DNA of 64,000 nt from Pontibacillus salipaludis (GTDB taxonomy: Bacteria; Bacillota; Bacilli; Bacillales; BH030062). The notes beneath the pieces were generated by a model. It ran no database searches, was not told where the DNA came from, and worked only from the letters and a program-made list of their open reading frames with translations. The stretch is taken from contig NZ_BMIN01000002.1 in assembly GCF_014642405.1 (NCBI RefSeq), positions 62,001 to 126,000 of the forward strand, written 5' to 3'. A program made the translations under genes and the position numbers. Positions 52,515 through 61,262 of this stretch are shown here, one piece after another; within the stretch, counting starts at the first letter, position 1; each line of letters begins with the position of its first letter.

Positions 52515-52557
52515 ATAAAAACCCCCTAAAAGTTGCGCAACTTTTAGGGGGTTTTAA
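52515..52557 (+). terminator. terminator of the YjiH gene
   Basis: AACCCCCTAAAAGTTGCG and CGCAACTTTTAGGGGGTT form a perfect 18-bp palindrome with flanking A- and T-runs, 13 bases past the stop. Confidence 0.92.
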
Positions 52558-52567
52558 ATTAAATCTT

Positions 52568-52656
52568 GGCTCTGTTGAAGTTTAATGTTGTTATTGTTTA
52601 TAACAAGCTTGTTCAAGAATAGGCCAGGATTGTTGAAGACTTGAAAATGAGAGAAT
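52568..52656. repeat. left outer end of composite element (GGCTCTGTTGAAG)
   Basis: GGCTCTGTTGAAGTTTAAT, TGTTGTTATTG and GATTGTTGAAGACTTGAAAA follow the first 90 bases of the element at 30291-30448. Palindrome copy 13 starts at its right edge. The matching right end (AACAGAGCC) is not seen after copy 14. Confidence 0.55.
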
Positions 52657-52834
52657 GTTTCCGTTTGCGTTATTTGAGAATAAGGCGGTTGGGGAAATCA
52701 CTCGCTTTCCGCGGCGAGCTGGGGAGCCTCCTCAGTCGCATTCGCTCCCTCCGGGGTCTCCCCTAGGCTCCTAATGCCGCAGGAGTCTCGCAATTTCCCC
52801 AACCACCTCTGCTATATATGGTGTAACAGAAACA
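52657..52834. repeat. long palindromic repeat, copy 13
   Basis: Ends GTTTCCGTTT and TAACAGAAAC; arms GGCGGTTGGGGAAAT and ATTTCCCCAACCACC (one G-T-type difference). Centre GGCGAGCTGGGGAGCC and GGGGTCTCCCCTAGG as in copies 9 and 18. Confidence 0.87.
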
Positions 52835-52878
52835 TGCCATATGAGGAAACCTCTCAACTCTCACGCCCCTTAAGATGT

Positions 52879-53050
52879 GGGGCCGTTCGGAAAACTATAG
52901 CAGGGGTGTCTGGGGAACGGGGAGACTCCTGCGGGAGAAAGAGGTCGACGAGACCCCGCAGGGTGTTTTCCCGAGGAGGCTCGACAGCTCGCCCGCGGAA
53001 AGCGAGTCGTTCCCCAGACACCCTTACCACCCCAAAAGAGTAACGGCCCT
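52879..53050. repeat. long palindromic repeat, copy 14 (reverse orientation)
   Basis: Ends GGGGCCGTTC and TAACGGCCCT; arms GGGGTGTCTGGGGAACG and CGTTCCCCAGACACCC are perfect complements. Almost the exact reverse complement of copy 4. The right flank CTCAACTTCGGAGTCTTCCG...GGGGGCTTATA is the common flank. Confidence 0.9.
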
Positions 53051-53130
53051 ATCTACACAAAAGTGTCTCAACTTCGGAGTCTTCCGCACAAAGGGGGCTT
53101 ATACACCGAGCCTAACTATTAAACATAACA

Positions 53131-53160
53131 AAAGGCAGGGGATGAGTCCCCTGCCTTTCT
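53131..53160 (-). terminator. terminator of the DJ-1/PfpI gene
   Basis: AAAGGCAGGGGA and TCCCCTGCCTTT pair around TGAG; works on both strands. Confidence 0.85.
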
Positions 53161-53215
53161 CTATAAAACGTATCCCCCTGAAAGGCAAAGCTGTCATTGG
53201 GTTACGGTTTACACA

Positions 53216-53878
53216 TTATTGACCAAGTTTTTGAACCACTTTTCTAGCCGTTGCTAAGCTTGATTGTGGGTTTTGTCCTGTTACGAGATTTCCATCGGCT
53301 TCAACATGTTCCGTATAATTTGGTTCAGCCATGAAATTAGCTCCAAGCTCTGTAAGTCGAGTCTCTAGAAGGAATGGTACCTTGCTGTCTAGACCTTGGT
53401 CCTTCTCTTCTGCATCTGTGAAGGCTGTCAGGCGTTTCCCATCAATAAATGACTTACCATTTTGATCCGTCACGCCTACAAATGCTGCTGGGCCGTGACA
53501 TACGGAACCAATTACTTTGTTTTGTTCAAAGAAAGGTTGCAAGGCGTTTTTAATGGCTTCGTTATCAGGGAAGTCTACCATCGTACCATGTCCACCTGGC
53601 AGGAATACCCCAGAATATTCATCAGGATTCACGTCGCTAAGGACTACGGTATCCTTTAGAGGTTCCATTACCCCTTCCCATTCATCAGGCTCCTCACCTG
53701 AAATGCTGTTTGGATCAATCGGAATTTCGCCACCTGCCACGCTTGCTACGGTAACGTCATATCCTGCTTGTGTAAATTCCATATAGGGTTCAGCAAACTC
53801 TGAGAGCCATAAGCCTGTTTGATGATCATCGTCAAGCACACCTGCATTCGTTACGATCATTAACATTTTATTTGCCAC
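53216..53878 (-). CDS. DJ-1/PfpI family protein (Hsp31-like)
   Basis: 220 residues. The class I amidotransferase-like nucleophile elbow is VIGSVCHGPAAFVGV with Cys127; VFLPGGHGTMVDFPDN supplies the partner Glu/His region. It resembles the Hsp31/YdeA-type glyoxalase III and protein deglycase group. Length and the MLMIVTNAGVLDDDHQTGLWLS start fit Hsp31-like members. The cytosolic role may be detoxifying methylglyoxal or repairing glycated proteins; this is inferred. Confidence 0.88.
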   Translation of the reverse strand: MANKMLMIVTNAGVLDDDHQTGLWLSEFAEPYMEFTQAGYDVTVASVAGGEIPIDPNSISGEEPDEWEGVMEPLKDTVVLSDVNPDEYSGVFLPGGHGTMVDFPDNEAIKNALQPFFEQNKVIGSVCHGPAAFVGVTDQNGKSFIDGKRLTAFTDAEEKDQGLDSKVPFLLETRLTELGANFMAEPNYTEHVEADGNLVTGQNPQSSLATARKVVQKLGQ

Positions 53879-54074
53879 TTTTACACACTCCTTTAATTGA
53901 ACACGCTTTTATCTTCGTCTCTACTTACATAATTTACACTAAATAAAAATTTCTAAACGTCATGTTGCATATCGTATACATGTTTAAGACTATTGACTTT
54001 GGGAAGGTAACACATAACCACCCAGCAACCTACTACACCTCTTTCTATAACAAAAGAAAAGGAGAGTTGAACAG

Positions 54075-54308
54075 TTGAAACAAACACGTCCGTATTCTGT
54101 TCATCGCAGGCATTTAATCATATTTTTTCAGACTCAAGAATTGGTGAAAAATTGGCGTGGTGCCAGAAAGCCAAGTATCCAGACCCTTTCCCTTTTCACT
54201 GGATATTCTGAGGAAAGTATTATTGAATCGATGGAATTTGGCCATCCTTCTTTAATTGAAAGAGGGCCAGAATTCCGACACTACGTAAAAAGGAAAACAA
54301 TCGTGTAA
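54075..54308 (+). CDS. small basic protein, unknown, with sigma-region-3-like segment
   Basis: 77 residues, TTG start with AAAAGGAGAG about 6 bases before it. Basic overall. The segment PSIQTLSLFTGYSEESIIESMEFGH, from about residue 33, resembles the region-3 helix-turn-helix of sigma-B/sigma-F factors (pattern EEIAxxLGxSEEEVxEAMEFG). No region 2 or region 4 is present. I cannot name it; it could be a small DNA- or sigma-interacting protein or a chance likeness. Confidence 0.55.
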   Translation: MKQTRPYSVHRRHLIIFFQTQELVKNWRGARKPSIQTLSLFTGYSEESIIESMEFGHPSLIERGPEFRHYVKRKTIV

Positions 54309-54373
54309 TAGGTGGTTGCTGGGTAACTGTCTGATCCCTTTTAAGGAAGTCCTTTACATGACAGGCAGGCATA

Positions 54374-54412
54374 GAAAAGAGGCATCTCTATTTAGAGACG
54401 CCTCTTTTTTTC
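54374..54412 (-). terminator. terminator between small basic gene and acyltransferase gene
   Basis: AAGAGGCATCTCTA and TAGAGACGCCTCTT pair around TT with one mismatch, with flanking A/T runs on both strands. Confidence 0.85.
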
Positions 54413-54435
54413 AGCATATATAAGCAGCACATTCT

Positions 54436-55443
54436 CTATGAAGAGCCTGAATGCATCTTCATTGGGTATTTCTTCACCTTCCAACCTACTGATTTCCATT
54501 GAATAATGGGAGAAACCAAGGATACGACAGGTCTAGAAACGAAGAGGCCCATTAATAAAAGGGAAAACGTTGCTAAATACACTAAGTCAAAAGGGGAATA
54601 GACGGAAATTAAATCATGCTCACGAATAACCTGAATGACGAAGCCATGTAATAAATAGACATAGAGAGTATAAGCTCCGTACTTTGTCCATGTGTACGTT
54701 TTTGTGGGGATCCATGATAGTACACTTAATGCCATTAGAACACTTACAATATAACTTCCAAATCGAACGAAACCTCCCCACTCTGGCATTCCAAGGGTTA
54801 CATACGATTTTGATCCAAAGAACCACTCAGTTTCATATGATGGTCCAAATATAATAGCTAACGCTACAGAAACCATGACACCAAGAGCTAGCACCTTGGT
54901 CCTTGTTTCACGAAGCCACTGTAACTCCTCTGTGCTTATCCAATGACCAATAAGGAAGAACGGGAAGAACACAAATGTCCTTGAAAGGCTGAACGAATGA
55001 TCAATCCCACTCATATATCCAACCAAAACCCCGATTTGAATAGAAATAAATATCGCTACATGCTTAGGTAAGCTTCTATACCAATAAAGCATAATATGCC
55101 AACAAAACAGGCTGACTAAGAACCAAAGCGCCCACTGTGGTTCAAACGGTGGTTTCCACCATCCCGACTTTCCAATTAGAGCATAATAGATAGTATAAAT
55201 AGCTTGAAAACTTAAATATGGAAGCAGGAGTTTTTTAAATAATTTCCCTACATACGCTTTGTTCAGCTTTGCTTGAGCGAAATAACCTGAAACTATAATA
55301 AATGCAGGCATATGAAATGTGTAAACCCATTGATAAAGAACACTATATACATGTTGATCCTTAAACGGCTGAATGACATGGCCGAATACCACAAGGAACA
55401 TTAAAATCCATTTCGCATTGTCGAAATAGGCTTCCCTTTTCAA
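54436..55443 (-). CDS. acyltransferase family 3 membrane protein
   Basis: 335 residues with ten membrane helices. REAYFDNAKWILMFLVVFGH contains the family start with the catalytic His (residue 22); TFHMPAFIIVSGYF follows at about 43-56. Members O-acetylate sugars, peptidoglycan or polysaccharides at the membrane. No C-terminal SGNH domain, so it is not a full OatA. The basic C-terminal tail KVKKYPMKMHSGSS is cytoplasmic. Confidence 0.87.
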   Translation of the reverse strand: MKREAYFDNAKWILMFLVVFGHVIQPFKDQHVYSVLYQWVYTFHMPAFIIVSGYFAQAKLNKAYVGKLFKKLLLPYLSFQAIYTIYYALIGKSGWWKPPFEPQWALWFLVSLFCWHIMLYWYRSLPKHVAIFISIQIGVLVGYMSGIDHSFSLSRTFVFFPFFLIGHWISTEELQWLRETRTKVLALGVMVSVALAIIFGPSYETEWFFGSKSYVTLGMPEWGGFVRFGSYIVSVLMALSVLSWIPTKTYTWTKYGAYTLYVYLLHGFVIQVIREHDLISVYSPFDLVYLATFSLLLMGLFVSRPVVSLVSPIIQWKSVGWKVKKYPMKMHSGSS

Positions 55444-55554
55444 TGTAACCCCCTCCTTCAGAACGGTTACTATAGACGTTCGTCAAAGGTGGGGGTTTTA
55501 AGGAGGATGTTACCAAATTGTAAAATGCAGAACATAAAAACGTAATGTTTATAA

Positions 55555-56409
55555 TCAGGAGGTTTTCTTTGAAGTTGATTTCTTTTCGTTTCCTGTTTTA
55601 GTGGATTTCTTTTTCGTTGCCTTCTTTTTTGTCTTCTTCTGATTCTTATCAAGTGACTTCTCTAACGCCTCCATTAAATCGGTTACATTGTCTGGTGTTG
55701 GTTTTGGTTCAGCAGTCGATATATCTTCATTATTCTTCTTCGCTTCTATAAGATCTAATAATGCTTGTCGATAATCGTCCTTATACTGCTCAGGATCAAA
55801 GTCACTTGTTAGCTGTTCGACGAGGGTTTTAGCCGTTTCTAATTCCTTTTTCCCTAACTCTGTTTCTTCGGGGACATTCGGAACTTCTTTCACATCTCTT
55901 ACCTCATCCGGATAATGGATGGTCTCCATGACCAATGTGTTCTCATACACTCTGACCATGGCTAACTGTTCTTTGGAACGAATGATGATCTTAGCCACTC
56001 CGATTTTCTCTGTATCTAAGAGGGTCTGTCTCAGAAGTGAGTACGCCTTCGTTCCACCTTCGTCTGGAGAAAGGTAATAACTCTTTTCAAAATAGATGGG
56101 ATCAATGTCAGATAGTTTTACAAAGTCCATAATTTCAACAGCCTTATCTGTCTGTTCCTTCCTTAACTCCTCTAGTTCTTCATCATCTAACACAACAAAC
56201 TTATTCTTTGCATATTCATACGCCTTCACAATCTCTTCTTTCTCAACTTCCCGTTCGCATACCGGGCACGTACGTTCATATTCAATAGGTGATTTACACT
56301 CTTCATGGAGCTGACGTAGACTAATATCTTTGTTTTCTGTTGCGGAGTGTAATTTGACTGGGATGTTCACAAGTCCAAAGCTAATGGTTCCTTTCCACAT
56401 TGTGTGCAC
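55555..56409 (-). CDS. ku: DNA end-binding protein Ku
   Basis: 284 residues from the GTG at 56409 (AAGGAGAG 7 bases upstream), giving a protein that opens VHTMWKGTISFGLVNIPVKL as in YkoV. The Ku core (1-250) includes CPVCEREVEKEEIVKAYEY and YYLSPDEGGTKAY. The last 40 residues are a Lys/Thr/Ser-rich tail (KKTKKKATKKKS), a DNA-binding extension seen in some bacterial Ku proteins. Works with LigD in non-homologous end joining, mainly in spores. Divergent from ligD, with two palindromic repeats between. Confidence 0.95.
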   Translation of the reverse strand: MHTMWKGTISFGLVNIPVKLHSATENKDISLRQLHEECKSPIEYERTCPVCEREVEKEEIVKAYEYAKNKFVVLDDEELEELRKEQTDKAVEIMDFVKLSDIDPIYFEKSYYLSPDEGGTKAYSLLRQTLLDTEKIGVAKIIIRSKEQLAMVRVYENTLVMETIHYPDEVRDVKEVPNVPEETELGKKELETAKTLVEQLTSDFDPEQYKDDYRQALLDLIEAKKNNEDISTAEPKPTPDNVTDLMEALEKSLDKNQKKTKKKATKKKSTKTGNEKKSTSKKTS

Positions 56410-56513
56410 ACGCTTCACTCTCCTTTTTCTTTTAGCGTTTGCTAATGGGATGGGTTTTATGTTGAGTGTGAGTAAATCATCTTGGCTTACGTACACTACT
56501 ATAGATGGAGGTA

Positions 56514-56756
56514 CGTTTTCGTTGATTTTGCTGAGAGTAAGGTGGGCCGGGAAACTACTCGCTTTCCGTGGCCCCACACGACGTGGGGTCGTTTGACGTT
56601 GTCACAGGACGTGACGATCTTAGTCGAACTTCTCCTTTCCTTTTGAAGCCTCCTCGGGCAAAAACCGTGCCCTGCGGGGTCTCGTCTAACTCTTCTTCCC
56701 ACAGGAGTCTCGCAGTTTCCCGGCCCACCTTTTCCATATCAGGCGTAACGAAAACG
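56514..56756. repeat. long palindromic repeat, copy 15, with internal CACGACGTG module
   Basis: Ends GTTTTCGTTG and TAACGAAAAC; both ends carry the same compensating change relative to GTTTCCGTT/AACGGAAAC. Arms GGTGGGCCGGGAAAC and GTTTCCCGGCCCACC are perfect. It contains CCCCACACGACGTGGGG, GTCACAGGACGTGAC and GTCGAAC. Confidence 0.9.
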
Positions 56757-56793
56757 CGCCACATATGGGTATTGAGATTCTCATATCTAAGGA

Positions 56794-56967
56794 GGTCCGT
56801 TCATCCAATTAACGCCAGGGCAGGCTTGGGGACTGCGAGACTCCCGCGGGATAAGGAGCCTAGGTAAGACCCCGGACGCAGCGTCAGCGAAGGAGGAGGC
56901 TTGCCAGCTCCCCGCAGGAAAGCGAGTTGTCCCCAAGCCTGCCCTAGTCCCCATACGATAACGGACT
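56794..56967. repeat. long palindromic repeat, copy 16 (reverse orientation)
   Basis: Ends GGTCCGTTCATCC and GATAACGGACT; arms GGGCAGGCTTGGGGACT and GTCCCCAAGCCTGCCC pair perfectly. It has the uninterrupted GGAGCCTAGGTAAGACCCC empty site. It lies 58 bases before the ligD start. Confidence 0.88.
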
Positions 56968-57024
56968 CAGCCCTGCCACTGCTTTAGCAAAGCCGCAAAA
57001 CCATATAAAAAGGAGGTTCTTATT

Positions 57025-58806
57025 TTGCAGCCAATGCTTCCTACGCTTTTAGATGACATACCTACAGGTGCCAATTGGGTTTATGAGGTGAAATATGATG
57101 GATTCAGAGCATTGCTTCATTGGACGGAGGGTGGTGTGAGGTTGATGAGTCGGAATGGGAATGATTTGTCTGAGCGTTTCCCAGAGGTTATTCGTGAGTT
57201 TTCAAGTCAGACTTCTTCTGTGAGGGAGAGCCTTCCGCTTTTATTAGATGGAGAGATTTGTATACTAAATACACCTTTTCAAAGTCATTTTCCCTTGTTG
57301 CAGAAGCGAAATCGAATGAGGAGTGAGCAGTCCATTGCACAAGCGGCTGAGGAACGTCCTGCGACTTTTTTAGCATTTGACCTCCTCAAGGAAAAAGGAA
57401 AATCCTATACGAACTCTCCTTATCATGAAAGGCGAGAAATGCTTGAGAAGTGGAAGCGTTGTGTACATGTTGTGGACAGTTATTCGAACGCTCGAGAAGT
57501 ACAAGATCTTGTCTTTTTACATAGGGGAGAGGGATTGGTCGCTAAAAATAAAAAGAGCTTATACAAACCTGGTGAAAGAAGTAATGATTGGATTAAAATC
57601 AAAAATTGGAGAACAATTCAAGCTTTCCTCACAGCTTATAAGTCGGAGAATGGGTATTTTACAGCTTCTGTGTATAGTGGGGATACAATTGTGGATATAG
57701 GATCTGTTAAGCATGGTCTGTCCACAGAGGATCAACAAACTCTTCAAACTTTCTTTACAAATAAAGGGGAGAAATCCGAGGGTGTTTATACGCTTGATCC
57801 GAGTGTCTGTGTAGGGATTCACTGTCTTCATGCACAGAAGGACGATTTACGGGAACCCATGTTTTCTTCATTTTTACTTGAGTTATCCCCAGGAGATTGT
57901 ACGGGGGATCAAGCTGAGTGGGATTTAGCTCTTTTTCCACATGTGGATTATACAAATACGGAAAAAGTATTGTGGAAAGAATCCCATTTCAAAAAAAGAC
58001 ATCTGCTCTTGTATTTAAGAAAGATTGCTCCTTACATGCTTCCATTTTTAAAGGACAAGAAGTTAACGGTCATTCGATTTCCTGATGGGATTGACCAAGA
58101 GTCTTTCTTCCAGAAGCACTTGCCAGACTATGCCCCAGACTATGTAAACCGTATAGAAGGATCTAAAGAAACTTACATGGTTTGCAACGATTTGAACACG
58201 ATCCTCTGGCATGGTAACCAAGGAGCGATTGAATATCACATCCCATTTGAGACTTCACAAGCATCAGCCCCAAATGAGATTGTATTTGACCTTGATCCTC
58301 CTGAACGCGAATCCTTTTCTCTGGCTATAAAGGCTGCCACCCTTCTTAAAATGATCTTTGATCGACTTAATCTTAAGGCTTTTGTGAAGACGAGCGGTGG
58401 AAAGGGAATGCAAATCCATATTCCGATTCAATCAGGAAGTTTAACATATGAAGAAACTCGCTTATTTACTGAGCATGTGGCACAACTACTCATTAGCCAA
58501 GAGCCAGACCTTTTTACAGTAGAACGGTTAAAGAAAAAGCGAGGAAACCGACTTTACATTGATTACGTCCAACACGCAGAAGGGAAGACCATCGTTTCCC
58601 CCTACTCACCACGTGGCCGTGAAGGCGCAAGCGTAGCAACACCTCTCTACTGGTCAGAAGTGAATGAATCATTAGACCCTTCAGACTTTCACATTGGAAA
58701 CGTTTTGGAACGAGTGGAAACTAGAGGGTGCCCATTTGCCTCTTATCAAGAAGTGCGTGAAACGCAGGATTTACAATTGGTGAAAGAACTCATCGAGGAA
58801 GATTAA
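57025..58806 (+). CDS. ligD: bifunctional NHEJ DNA ligase-polymerase LigD
   Basis: 593 residues, TTG start with AAGGAGG 8 bases upstream. N-terminal ATP-dependent ligase: catalytic Lys23 in EVKYDGFRAL, then LLLDGEICIL, EGLVAKNKKSLYKPGERS and NDWIKIKNW. C-terminal primase-polymerase domain (about 300-590): ILWHGNQGAIEYHIPF, EIVFDLDPPE and KTSGGKGMQIHIP. The order ligase-then-polymerase and lack of a 3'-phosphoesterase domain match B. subtilis YkoU. It fills gaps and seals double-strand breaks held by Ku. Confidence 0.95.
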   Translation: MQPMLPTLLDDIPTGANWVYEVKYDGFRALLHWTEGGVRLMSRNGNDLSERFPEVIREFSSQTSSVRESLPLLLDGEICILNTPFQSHFPLLQKRNRMRSEQSIAQAAEERPATFLAFDLLKEKGKSYTNSPYHERREMLEKWKRCVHVVDSYSNAREVQDLVFLHRGEGLVAKNKKSLYKPGERSNDWIKIKNWRTIQAFLTAYKSENGYFTASVYSGDTIVDIGSVKHGLSTEDQQTLQTFFTNKGEKSEGVYTLDPSVCVGIHCLHAQKDDLREPMFSSFLLELSPGDCTGDQAEWDLALFPHVDYTNTEKVLWKESHFKKRHLLLYLRKIAPYMLPFLKDKKLTVIRFPDGIDQESFFQKHLPDYAPDYVNRIEGSKETYMVCNDLNTILWHGNQGAIEYHIPFETSQASAPNEIVFDLDPPERESFSLAIKAATLLKMIFDRLNLKAFVKTSGGKGMQIHIPIQSGSLTYEETRLFTEHVAQLLISQEPDLFTVERLKKKRGNRLYIDYVQHAEGKTIVSPYSPRGREGASVATPLYWSEVNESLDPSDFHIGNVLERVETRGCPFASYQEVRETQDLQLVKELIEED

Positions 58807-58832
58807 CCTCCTTTCATCCAAACTGAGACAAT

Positions 58833-59078
58833 GTTTCCGTTTACGTTATAGTAGCGAAAGGTGGTTGGGGAACGGGGAGACTCCTGCGGGAGAAAGAGGT
58901 CGACGAGACCCCACAGAGAGCGCAAGCGAACGAGGAGGCTCTAAAAAGAAAGAGGGAGTTCGACTAAAACCGTCACGTCCTGTGACAACGTCGAACGACC
59001 CCACCTCGTGTGGGGCCGCCCGCGGAAAGCGAGTGGTTTCCAGGCCCACCTTACGCTCCATTAAAGCTGACGGATACG
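58833..59078. repeat. long palindromic repeat, copy 17 (chimeric, internal module reversed)
   Basis: Left end GTTTCCGTTT with arm GGTGGTTGGGGAACGG; right end GACGGATAC with arm TTTCCAGGCCCACC. The arms belong to different subfamilies and do not match each other. It contains the internal module in reverse orientation (GTCACGTCCTGTGAC, CCCCACCTCGTGTGGGG). Confidence 0.85.
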
Positions 59079-59091
59079 TCTCTATCTCACT

Positions 59092-59128
59092 CAAAAAAAG
59101 ACCTCGTGTTGGAATGAACGAGGTCTTT
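59092..59128 (-). terminator. terminator of the MFS gene
   Basis: AAAGACCTCGT and ACGAGGTCTTT pair around GTTGGAATGA with T-run on the minus strand, 6 bases past the stop. Confidence 0.88.
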
Positions 59129-59134
59129 CTACTT

Positions 59135-60298
59135 TTATTCACTTACGGCTACTTCACTCCGGGTTCTGGTCATTGAAAATACGGCTGTGGCTAGAGCGAT
59201 TACGATGAAGATCCCGCCGACTGTTGCATTGTGTTCTACGGATGATCTTTCAATGACAATACTACCAATGAACGATCCAAGGGCAATCCCTAGGTGAAGT
59301 GCTGAGTTGTTTAAGCTCTGTTGAATGTCGGATGATTCAGGAGCTGATTCGATTAGATAGCTTTGTTGCGCTGGTGTTACCGCCCAGCTGAGCATACTCC
59401 ATATGACCATTACGATTAAGAAGAGCGGGAACGAGAATGTTGTATAAGGAATTAAGAAAATCGAAACAGCAAATACGGCAATGATCCCTAGTACAGAAGG
59501 CTTCGTGCCAAAGCGATCAGCTAGCATACCACCGACGCCCCCACCTAGCACGGCTGCTACACCAAATATAAGGTAAACGATACTTACCCATGTTCCATTC
59601 AGACCCATTGTTGTTTTTAAGAAAGGGGTTAAATACCCATACAGCGTCAAGTGACCTGCAAGAAACAGAAAAGAGGTCATTTGCGCAAATAAGATTTTGT
59701 TATCTTTCAACGTTTTCAATTGATCTTTCATCGGGATAGAGGGTTTAGGTGCGATCCGTTCCATAAAGAAATAAACTCCGGCCATTGAAAGCAATGTTAA
59801 ACCTGTAATCAGGATAAAAGGGGCACGCCATCCAAACGCGTTCCCAAGCATTAATCCAAAAGGAACACCTAATACGAGCGAACCGCTAATTCCCATAAAT
59901 ACAATCCCGATGGCTCGGGCACGGTAAGCTTCACTTACAATATTCGATGCAAGCGTCACACACAGGACGACAAGCAATGCACCACTAGCAGCTGAAATCA
60001 TTCTAGCTGCCATCAAAATTGAATAAGACGGTGCAAAAACAGCGATTAAATTCCCTACCAAGAAGACAACGAGCGTCCACAAGGTTAGTTTCTTCCGTTC
60101 AATTTGAGAAGTTAAGGCTAACAGAATCGGGCCAGCAATAGCAAATACAACTGAAAAAATGGAAATTAAAAGGCCTGCTTTCCCTACTGTAACTCCAAGG
60201 TCTCCTGCTACTAAATCTAAAATACCACCTATAATAAGTTCGACCATGCCTACGACAAAGGCTACGATCGTCAACAGATATACACGCTTATCCATCAT
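59135..60298 (-). CDS. MFS exporter (DHA1, AraJ/YdhP type)
   Basis: 387 residues with 12 membrane helices. ERKKLTLWTLVVFLVGNL and VLGVPFGLMLGNAFGWRAPF (motif C of drug/H+ antiporters, G-x-x-x-G-P-x-x-G type) place it in the DHA1 group. It probably exports sugars, purines or drugs. Start ATG-ATG at 60298 after AAAGGAC. A perfect 12-bp inverted repeat lies 16-45 bases upstream, and a TrmB-type regulator is divergently encoded, so local repression is likely. Confidence 0.87.
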   Translation of the reverse strand: MMDKRVYLLTIVAFVVGMVELIIGGILDLVAGDLGVTVGKAGLLISIFSVVFAIAGPILLALTSQIERKKLTLWTLVVFLVGNLIAVFAPSYSILMAARMISAASGALLVVLCVTLASNIVSEAYRARAIGIVFMGISGSLVLGVPFGLMLGNAFGWRAPFILITGLTLLSMAGVYFFMERIAPKPSIPMKDQLKTLKDNKILFAQMTSFLFLAGHLTLYGYLTPFLKTTMGLNGTWVSIVYLIFGVAAVLGGGVGGMLADRFGTKPSVLGIIAVFAVSIFLIPYTTFSFPLFLIVMVIWSMLSWAVTPAQQSYLIESAPESSDIQQSLNNSALHLGIALGSFIGSIVIERSSVEHNATVGGIFIVIALATAVFSMTRTRSEVAVSE

Positions 60299-60313
60299 GT
60301 CTCGTCCTTTCCG

Positions 60314-60343
60314 TTAAAGTTACCACCATAATGGTAACTTTAA
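60314..60343 (-). promoter_or_regulatory. perfect 12-bp inverted repeat operator between MFS and TrmB genes
   Basis: TTAAAGTTACCA and TGGTAACTTTAA are exact inverted repeats separated by CCATAA. They lie just upstream of the MFS ribosome binding site and 159 bases from the regulator start. Likely operator for the TrmB-type protein. Confidence 0.7.
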
Positions 60344-60501
60344 AATCATGAAAGCACAAGACCCAAATCTCCCCACCTATGATTTAAAATTTTGTAGACA
60401 GAAAAGGTCGATTTATACCACAGCTTCTCGTGTAAAACGAAATCTTGCGCTTGGTATGCTAAGATAGAACTAACGACTAGAACGTAAGGAGCTAATGAAT
60501 T

Positions 60502-61260
60502 ATGCTTCAACCATTTGGATTTACACAGTATGAAAGCAAAGTATATGAGGCACTCATATCTGTGAATGAGCCCTTGGACGCCACTGGCATTGTGAAGCGG
60601 TCAGGCATTCCTCGCTCAAAGGTATATGAAGTGCTTCATCGCATGAGTGAAAAAGGAATGATTTTAGAGTCAACTGTTGATAAGAAAAGACAATACACTG
60701 CCTTACCTATTGAATCCACAATCGACAAACTAAAATCTGACTTTGAAGCCAACGTCGAGCATTTAAGAAATATTCCTATAACAGAGGCTCCCTCGGATGA
60801 TCGAGTATGGACGTTGAAGGATGACCAATCCATTCAAGCTGTTCAAAAAGAAATGATTCAAGGAGCAAAGGATTCCATTATCATTTCAGGCTGGGCAGAT
60901 GATTTGCGTATTCACCTCCCGATTCTTGAGCAATTTGACCGAAATGGAGGACAGGTTGAAATCCATACGATTGGTGAATTGGATACAAGCATTGCTAATG
61001 TATCGATCCTGGTTCCAAACTCTATGCACGAAGCATTAGAAAGAAGTCGTATTCTTATTATCGATAATCAGGAAATGATGTTTGCTGGTATTGAACAAAA
61101 CGCATGGCAGGCTATACAGACTCAATCTCGCCCTCTTGTGACCTTCTTCAAAGAATTTTTCTATCATGATGTTGCTTTAACAGAGATCACTAAAAAATAT
61201 AGTGATACCATCCTAGAGGACCCTTCTATTCGAGAATTACTATTAAAATTGCGCTATTAA
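60502..61260 (+). CDS. TrmB-family transcriptional regulator
   Basis: 252 residues. N-terminal winged helix (about 1-70: GFTQYESKVYEALISVNEPL, IVKRSGIPRSKVYEVLHRM), followed by a coiled coil and the TrmB effector domain (about 100-250). Family members bind sugars in archaea; in Firmicutes the ligand is mostly unknown. AAGGAG lies upstream of the ATG. Divergent from the MFS exporter gene, whose control it probably exerts through the inverted repeat at 60314-60343. Confidence 0.88.
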   Translation: MLQPFGFTQYESKVYEALISVNEPLDATGIVKRSGIPRSKVYEVLHRMSEKGMILESTVDKKRQYTALPIESTIDKLKSDFEANVEHLRNIPITEAPSDDRVWTLKDDQSIQAVQKEMIQGAKDSIIISGWADDLRIHLPILEQFDRNGGQVEIHTIGELDTSIANVSILVPNSMHEALERSRILIIDNQEMMFAGIEQNAWQAIQTQSRPLVTFFKEFFYHDVALTEITKKYSDTILEDPSIRELLLKLRY

Positions 61261-61262
61261 CC

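Noticed and set aside
55555-56577. Longer Ku frame starting at 56577
   Set aside because: The added N-terminus lies in palindrome copy 15; known Ku proteins start at (V/M)HTMWKG and a good RBS sits there.
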